A stretch of DNA of 8,206 bases from Candidatus Omnitrophota bacterium (GTDB lineage: Bacteria > Omnitrophota > Gorgyraeia > Zapsychrales > JANLHA01), in the NCBI GenBank assembly GCA_024653845.1, contig JANLHA010000346.1, positions 1 through 8,206 of the forward strand. The letters are read 5' to 3'. Positions 1 through 6,000 of the stretch are shown here, one piece after another (the first letter of the stretch is position 1; each line of letters begins with the position of its first letter). A program made the position numbers and the translations under genes. The notes under the pieces are model-generated. The model was not told where the DNA came from and made no database searches. It saw nothing but the letters and a program-made list of their open reading frames with translations.

Positions 1-3000
1 TCGGGATCTTGGAGGCGATGATAAAGGCGGTGGTGGGATTCTTCGGCCCGGCCGGGATGCAGGAGATGATCGATCTCGTCGGAAAGAATAATGGCCAATG
101 CTTCCGGCGGGGCACGCACCGCCTGATAAGAAAGATAAATTTTCCGGTCATGGCTAACTTCAGCCAGCGGCCCCATTTCCCCATGGATTACAATCTCCGT
201 TTCCAGAATCTCTGGCATGGCCTCACCCTGTTCGCGCTTGACCACATCAAAAGCAGCATCTGCCGCCCGACGGATATTGGGCAATTGTTCTTGCAGAAAT
301 GTACGATCATTTCTTTGATCTTGACCATCAGATATAAGATCAATTTCTGCCCGCCCATTCGTCATGCGTACACGCAAATGTCTTTCTGGCTCATCAACGC
401 CAACAAGTACATCCACGGGAAACGTTTCACAACCGCTTTCTCCTAAATGATCTTCAAAATTCACCAAAGGATGATCCTGGACAATATTCCTGGCGAGTCG
501 TGATGTGACCTCATGTGCCTGAGCAAATTGTTTTAAAGTCTCCCAACGAAACGCCCCCAATTGTCCTTCGGAGACACGAAAGAGTTGGGCGAACTGGTCT
601 AATTCTCTTTCCCCCATATGCTTTAAAAGATCACCATCCAACAAAACACTATGAACCTTCTGATAGATTCCCCACATCGACAACGCATGGGACATAAAAC
701 GTTGCCAAGGAGACATGAAAGAGCGAACATAACCCAGTCTTGTGCTCAATGTCCCCCCTCCCCCTGCAAGGTGACCGATGAAAGTGTCATGAAAAACAAA
801 CGATCCTGTTAAAACAGCCGTCAAAGCCCCGAGGATATAACTACCTGTTCCTGTCATCAGAGGAGGAATGCTGTAGTCGGGGGATTGACGAACAGAAGCA
901 AATGTTGATTTGATAAGAAGCTCTTGCGAAATCGCCGACGAGGGAGCGATAACGATATCGTCAATGGTGACATTGGACGGAGAAAGCCTTTCTCCGTCGG
1001 GGTGCCCTGGGGAACAATAAAGATATTCGCCTTCTCTGACCACCAAAATCCGAGGAGAATGTCCATATCGAACCTGTAGCCACTGATTAACACGCACCAG
1101 TTCTCTTTCCACAACATTGCTCCAACCATTCTTTGTCAAATAATTTTTGTGTAAGAGCCATAAGTTCACAACACCCTGCGGGAAAGCTCCTGTTTCCTGT
1201 TGCAAGCTAGCCAATAAATACAACCAATTCATCTGAACATAAACGTCATAGGCATAGGAAATAGAAAACATCCGACCTAACATGGCTTCAGGAAATCCAG
1301 GAATGGCCCGCGCAACTTCACCAACTAATCGCGTGCCACTGACCTCTTCCACCCGACGGGCAACTTCTTCATATCCAGCAGGAAAAACCCATGGGCCTTC
1401 TAACCTTGGCGAAAATAATCCTCTTTGCCCCCACAAGGGATATTCTTGATCTTCGTTATAAGGCAAAACCACATAGCGCGGTTGGGCAGGCTCTAGATCA
1501 CGAAAGACATCCGCCCCTTTGGCTTCGATCGGATATTGGATCACGGCGATGAGTTTGCCTCGATACCCTCGCAGCAACCTGTCATCGATAATCCAAAGCG
1601 GCCGGCCTTGCGCAAAATGATTGATGACAGTCCGGGTCCGTAAAGGGATATTCCCCACACAACGAGCGCTATAAACAACCACTCGGCACTCTGGGCCTAG
1701 CCTTTCTTGTAATCTCTGGATCCCATTTAAAGACCTGCCCCAAATACCAAAAAGAGAAACATGCGAGCGTTCCAACTCCTCCAAAGGAACCAAAATGACA
1801 TGCTCCGGGGCAATCAAAGGATTTTGTAAAACTGATAAATCTCTAACCACTCCACGATTTTGCCCCAATCTCAGACGCTTACGCTCACGATATTTCTCGA
1901 CGACCTGCATGTTTTCCCCATGTGTTCCCAGATTTGTTTCATGAACAAAAATCTCATCCGGCGTCGGCTCTCCCTTCGAAAGGTCAACGTTGGTAGCAAT
2001 AAAATAAATCGCACCGCGCCAGCGATGATTATCATAATCATTAGCGCCATAAAAACTCTTCGCTTCTCCGTAAAAAACTTGACCGTTATGAATGAATCCT
2101 CTGGTCTGATTAATTTTGGCCACATCGTTTTGCTCAATGGCGTCGTCGAGAGCAAGCCACACAAATTCAGGAATGTTCTCTGGAGTCACCCTCTGGACCC
2201 CTGGCATAGTTACAATATCTCCCCAACGATCTGGCCTTCGAACCAATGCATACAATTCTGCTTGAACTGTGTCCTCCCCGTACCCCGGCCGCGCCCAGGC
2301 GGGATCAAGAACTGCCAACGGGAAAACTTGCGACGATTGCCAACGGTTTTCCGTCGGACGATCGCCGTTGCCGCGATGACCTTGGCCATTCCCCGAAGCA
2401 TTCCGGGCCCTTGCCTCCATAACTTCCCGAACTAAGATTTCCGCCGCCCCTTCTTCAATGCGATGAATTCTTTTCCATTCTTTTTCCATCCTTTTTCTTA
2501 CCTCACCCGTTGAATAAATCGCCATCGGACGAGGAATCTGTTCAGAATAAATTCTTAAAGGATCTTCCATTAATCGTCGGGGGACATCGGCACAAAGCGC
2601 GGCACGCTCAAAGTGGAAAGGAACATCTAAAATTTCCACCCCTACTTCTTGGTAACGGAATAAAAATCCTTGCTGGGCCAAAATTCCTAAAGCCCGATGT
2701 AGAACAGGACGCGCCGTCAACACAACGCCTCGTGAACTTCGCGCAATTGCCTCATAAGAAATAACCGCCCCCCGCCCTCTTTGAGCCAAAAGGAGCCCTA
2801 ACGTTTCAATTTCTCTGGCTTCGGCTCTGGCAAAAATCCGCCAAGCCCGATAAACGCTGATTCTATTTCTTTGCGCCCAATCACCTAAGTAGATCAGCAA
2901 TCCGTCTCGGTCTTCTCTAAAAATGATGGGGAATTCTCTGCCCGGCAGTAAAAGATGCGCTGAGTCAAGAACTTGTGTCTCTTCATCGTTGAAAACAGCA

Positions 3001-6000
3001 CGCTCAACACCCCATTCCTGTTGAAGATCAACACCTCGCTGAATATGAGCGAACAAGCCAATCAAAGCTTCAATTTCCTGGATAATGACCGATTGAGTTG
3101 CGGTCTTACGTAATTGGGCTAAGCGCTCCTGTGTCCTCGCTGACTGAGGATCTTTCAGATGATCGTCATAAATTTTCAGCAGTTCATATCTTTCTCGACG
3201 AAGATTCTCATTTTTTGAAGATATGATATTTCTTCTGATCAAATGATGCAGGGCTGCTTCCCGCTGATCAAGATTACCCATTTGGATCCATGCGTGGAGT
3301 AAGTGAGCAGGTATTCGGATTTCTCGAGAAAGATATTTACTGACCACGCGCGTTAAAATGTTTAGGCGATATCGTGCACTCAATGCCTTCGAAAAATATT
3401 TTGGGTTCTGCTCAATAATCAGCAGCCGCTCTTCCAGATCCGTAAGGCCATACAGCGACAAGACAAAATGAAGGAATCGAAGTTCAACAACTCCTTCAAG
3501 CATCTCCTGAGGATTCCATTTAAACCGAGGCCAATAGAAATCACTAAAGCCTACTCCGTGTTGAATAAAAATATTAAGAATTCGCAAATAAAAAGAATCC
3601 CTGTCATGTCGCCCACGCAGATGATCAGGGACCGAAATGTCTCTAAGGACCGCTTCCCGACGGACAAGATACGCTTTCCGTTCTTGGGCGGCTTGAAAAG
3701 CGGCGTGGCGTTCGGCTCGTGCTTGTTGGAGGCGCTGATGAAGAACCGCGGGATCATTGCCTCGGTCTAACCATGTGGCTCGAATCGGTTCTCCTAATTC
3801 GATAAAAACTCTTGCTCGCTGTCGGACCAATTCAGGAGAGAGCGCTTGAATATCAGAGGGAAGGCTTTCAAATCTCTCTCCCGTCTCTGCCTCAAACGCC
3901 CGACGATGATGCATCTGGTCTGCCCCAAGCTTATTGAGCATGACCGTAGGCCTGCTGTCTTCAGGATAACACAACCGTTTCCTGGCATGGGCAGGTTCTG
4001 TGACCGGAGCAAAGCCGGAATAAAAATCAATCCAAAGATCCCTTGTCCCATCGTCGACCTTGGAGAACACCAAACGAACCGGCTGATCTTTTCTTCCCAA
4101 ACTCGAAGGAAGGCCACGAATATGCATATTCCCCACAATCACACTCAATTCTCCTTCGATCGGCTGGTAAAGTTCTGTCATTCCCGAAACGGGAGGCTCA
4201 TCGGAGAGTTTTTCCGCATAAACCCGTAACCAATCGGTCAGATTTTTAATACTACGAACAAAAACTTTTTCTCCGCGAACAAAAATACGCCTAACATCAT
4301 AGAGAATTTCATCACCATTACTCATTTCGACGGGGAAAACAAAAGCATCTATCGCCCTGATGCCTTCGACTTGAGAAGGCACGGCTTCAAAAACAACTCT
4401 CACCCGTGCTCCTTTTCTACCCAGCCGAGGGTCTAGACCGCTCAAATGAACACTATCAATAGTGACGAGGGTGCTAATGGTTCCACTTTCCTTTTGGTGC
4501 TCAAGGATTTGGGCCTCCCGGGCTTCTGCTTCCATCACTTCTCCTCGGATAAACTGACGCAGTGTCCCTCGTTGAGAATCTATAGCAGGTATCCCCGTTG
4601 TGAGCGGCGCAAAACGAATCGTGATATTCCACAACATATGCACCAACACGCCCAGCCATGATCCAGCCTTTTTAATCAAAGCAATTCCTACCCGTCGCCA
4701 ACGTTTTTGTTTTTCTGTCTGATTTTCATGGTGCTCCAAGAAGCCCTTTTGCCCAACCATTTTCCGCTCATGAAACGGCGCGAAGAAAATCTCGATCACC
4801 CAGTCTGGCGCGTTTTTCCAGAGGCCCAACGTCGCCCGTCGGAAAAATTCCCGGCCGGCGATATAGGTTTCGGGAAGAGTGAGGGCTCTCGAAACTGCCT
4901 CTTCGACCGCACGGCCCATGCCTGTCACGGCCTCAGCTTCAATTTGACGAATCTTTTTCCATACTTTTTCAATTCTCTCTCGTACTTTTCCCGTTGAATG
5001 GATGGTTACTGGACGAGAGATGGGTTCAAGATATTTTCTAAAGTGATCTTCCGCCAAACGCCGAGAAAAATCCTTGCTTTGCGCAGCACGTTCAAAATGA
5101 AGCGGGACATAAAGCACCCTCACACCGTTCTCTGGGCCTTGTTCGGAGCAGCCTTGATACTGGAACAAGAAACCTTCCTGAACCAAAGCTCCCAAGGCTA
5201 ACCAGACATCTTCTTCTGACTGCAACACAACCAATTTCATGGCCCTTAAGATTTCTCCATAGGAAATAAAAACTTTTTCTTCGTCGGCCTCGCTCATCCG
5301 TCGCGCCACATATAAACCAACCCTTTCGATTTCTTCTGCCTCTGATTTTCCCAAAACTCGCCAGGCTTGATAGGCAGTGATCTTGCGCTCATGAGCCAAA
5401 TGCCCTGCTCGTCGCAGAAGTTCATCACGATCAAAAAGCCGGGGGAATGCATCAGACTTGAGTAAAACTTGCTTAGGATCTCTTCCCGCTAAACGTTCTC
5501 GGGCATATTCAGCAACGAAAACTTCTTCTCTCATACGTTGTGTCTCTTTTTGCCAATCGACGAGCGGATGAACCCCTCTAACGATATCTTCAAATAAAGG
5601 AATCAATAGGGCAATTTCATCTTTCACTTGAGGATCCTTGACGGAAAGTTGCAATGCCCTTAAAGATTTCAACGCGACCTCAGCGTCTGCTGACACTGGA
5701 CTTGCCGTTCTCAAATATTTTCCATAAATTTTTAATAATTGTTTTAATTCTCCTACAGAGCGGCCCGTTTTCTGGCCTTCAACACGTACCTTCAATTCTT
5801 TCTCAATCAGGGGCTGTCGTTGGTGCCTCGGTGCGCGAGTTATTTCCATCATCCGTGCTAAAGGCACATGGACTTCTCGTCCTAAATATTCCCAAATAGC
5901 TCGACGCCAAGGATTCAAATAACGGCTTGGTCTACGAGCTGCTAAGAATACCGTCGGATTCGCCTGAATAAGAGCATTTCGCTCTTCGACCGTGGTTAAT

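Larger units (their letters stand above)
3..2339 (-). other. Unique downstream region (residues 1956-2734), unassigned
   Basis: This region of at least 779 residues has no counterpart in the two modules. It opens with mixed alpha/beta sequence: strands such as GAIYFIATNVDL and EHVILVPLEELE, a Rossmann-like strand CRVVVYSARCVG, and RPLWIIDDRLLRGYRGKLI. A mostly helical part follows, containing ISYAYDVYVQMNWLYLLASL, then a weak hydrophobic segment near residues 2455-2471. The last visible part has strands FPVDVLVGVD and LRVRMTNGRAEIDLI, and helices leading to the DEIDH motif at the window edge. Four of the seven cysteines in the window fall here. I recognise no family. The final ~150 residues could be a metallopeptidase-like domain; the alpha/beta part could be an enzyme or a binding domain. 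Profile comparison would be needed to choose. Confidence 0.45.
2397..4880 (-). repeat. Module 2 of the tandem protein repeat (residues 1109-1936, about 828 aa)
   Basis: Every landmark block of module 1 recurs here in the same order: T-L-P-E-T-Y-I-A-G-R-E-F-F, A-P-F-H-E-R, HMLWN, APLTT, SGLDPRLG, NLTDWLRVYAE, the second beta sub-repeat with GLPSSLG, TEPAHA, a G-E-P-I-x-x-x-W-L stretch, LRFLHFVLSLYGLT, ISVYRAWRI, a winged-helix-like segment, HFERAA and STGEVRKRMEK. The copy is about 70 residues shorter than module 1. Half of that is the missing transmembrane hairpin between the head and HMLWN; the rest is spread over smaller gaps. Matching blocks use different synonymous codons (for example the Phe, Glu and Ala codons of HFERAA), so this is not a recent duplication or an assembly artefact. 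It is followed by a Gly/Asn-rich linker, not a third module. Confidence 0.88.

Noticed and set aside
9..446. Plus-strand open frame of 145 codons
   Set aside because: It is antisense to the conserved-looking peptidase-like end of the giant frame, with no convincing ribosome binding site or domain.
752..766. C-rich run on the plus strand as a possible structured or slippage element
   Set aside because: It simply encodes Ala-Gly-Gly-Gly-Gly-Thr in frame after the hydrophobic segment; the frame continues normally on both sides.
1920..1943. HETNLGTH as a possible zinc-peptidase site
   Set aside because: The spacing is His-Glu then six residues to the next His from the Glu, not HExxH, and no further ligand pattern is visible.
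1860..2435. Plus-strand open frame of 191 codons
   Set aside because: It lies opposite the coding frame across module 2's end and the linker; its translation is low in structure, rich in Pro and Arg, and matches no domain. It is a shadow of the minus-strand gene.
3794..4138. Minus-strand frame of 114 codons in another phase
   Set aside because: It is out of frame with the giant gene and overlaps a well-conserved part of module 2. No counterpart exists in the same phase of module 1.
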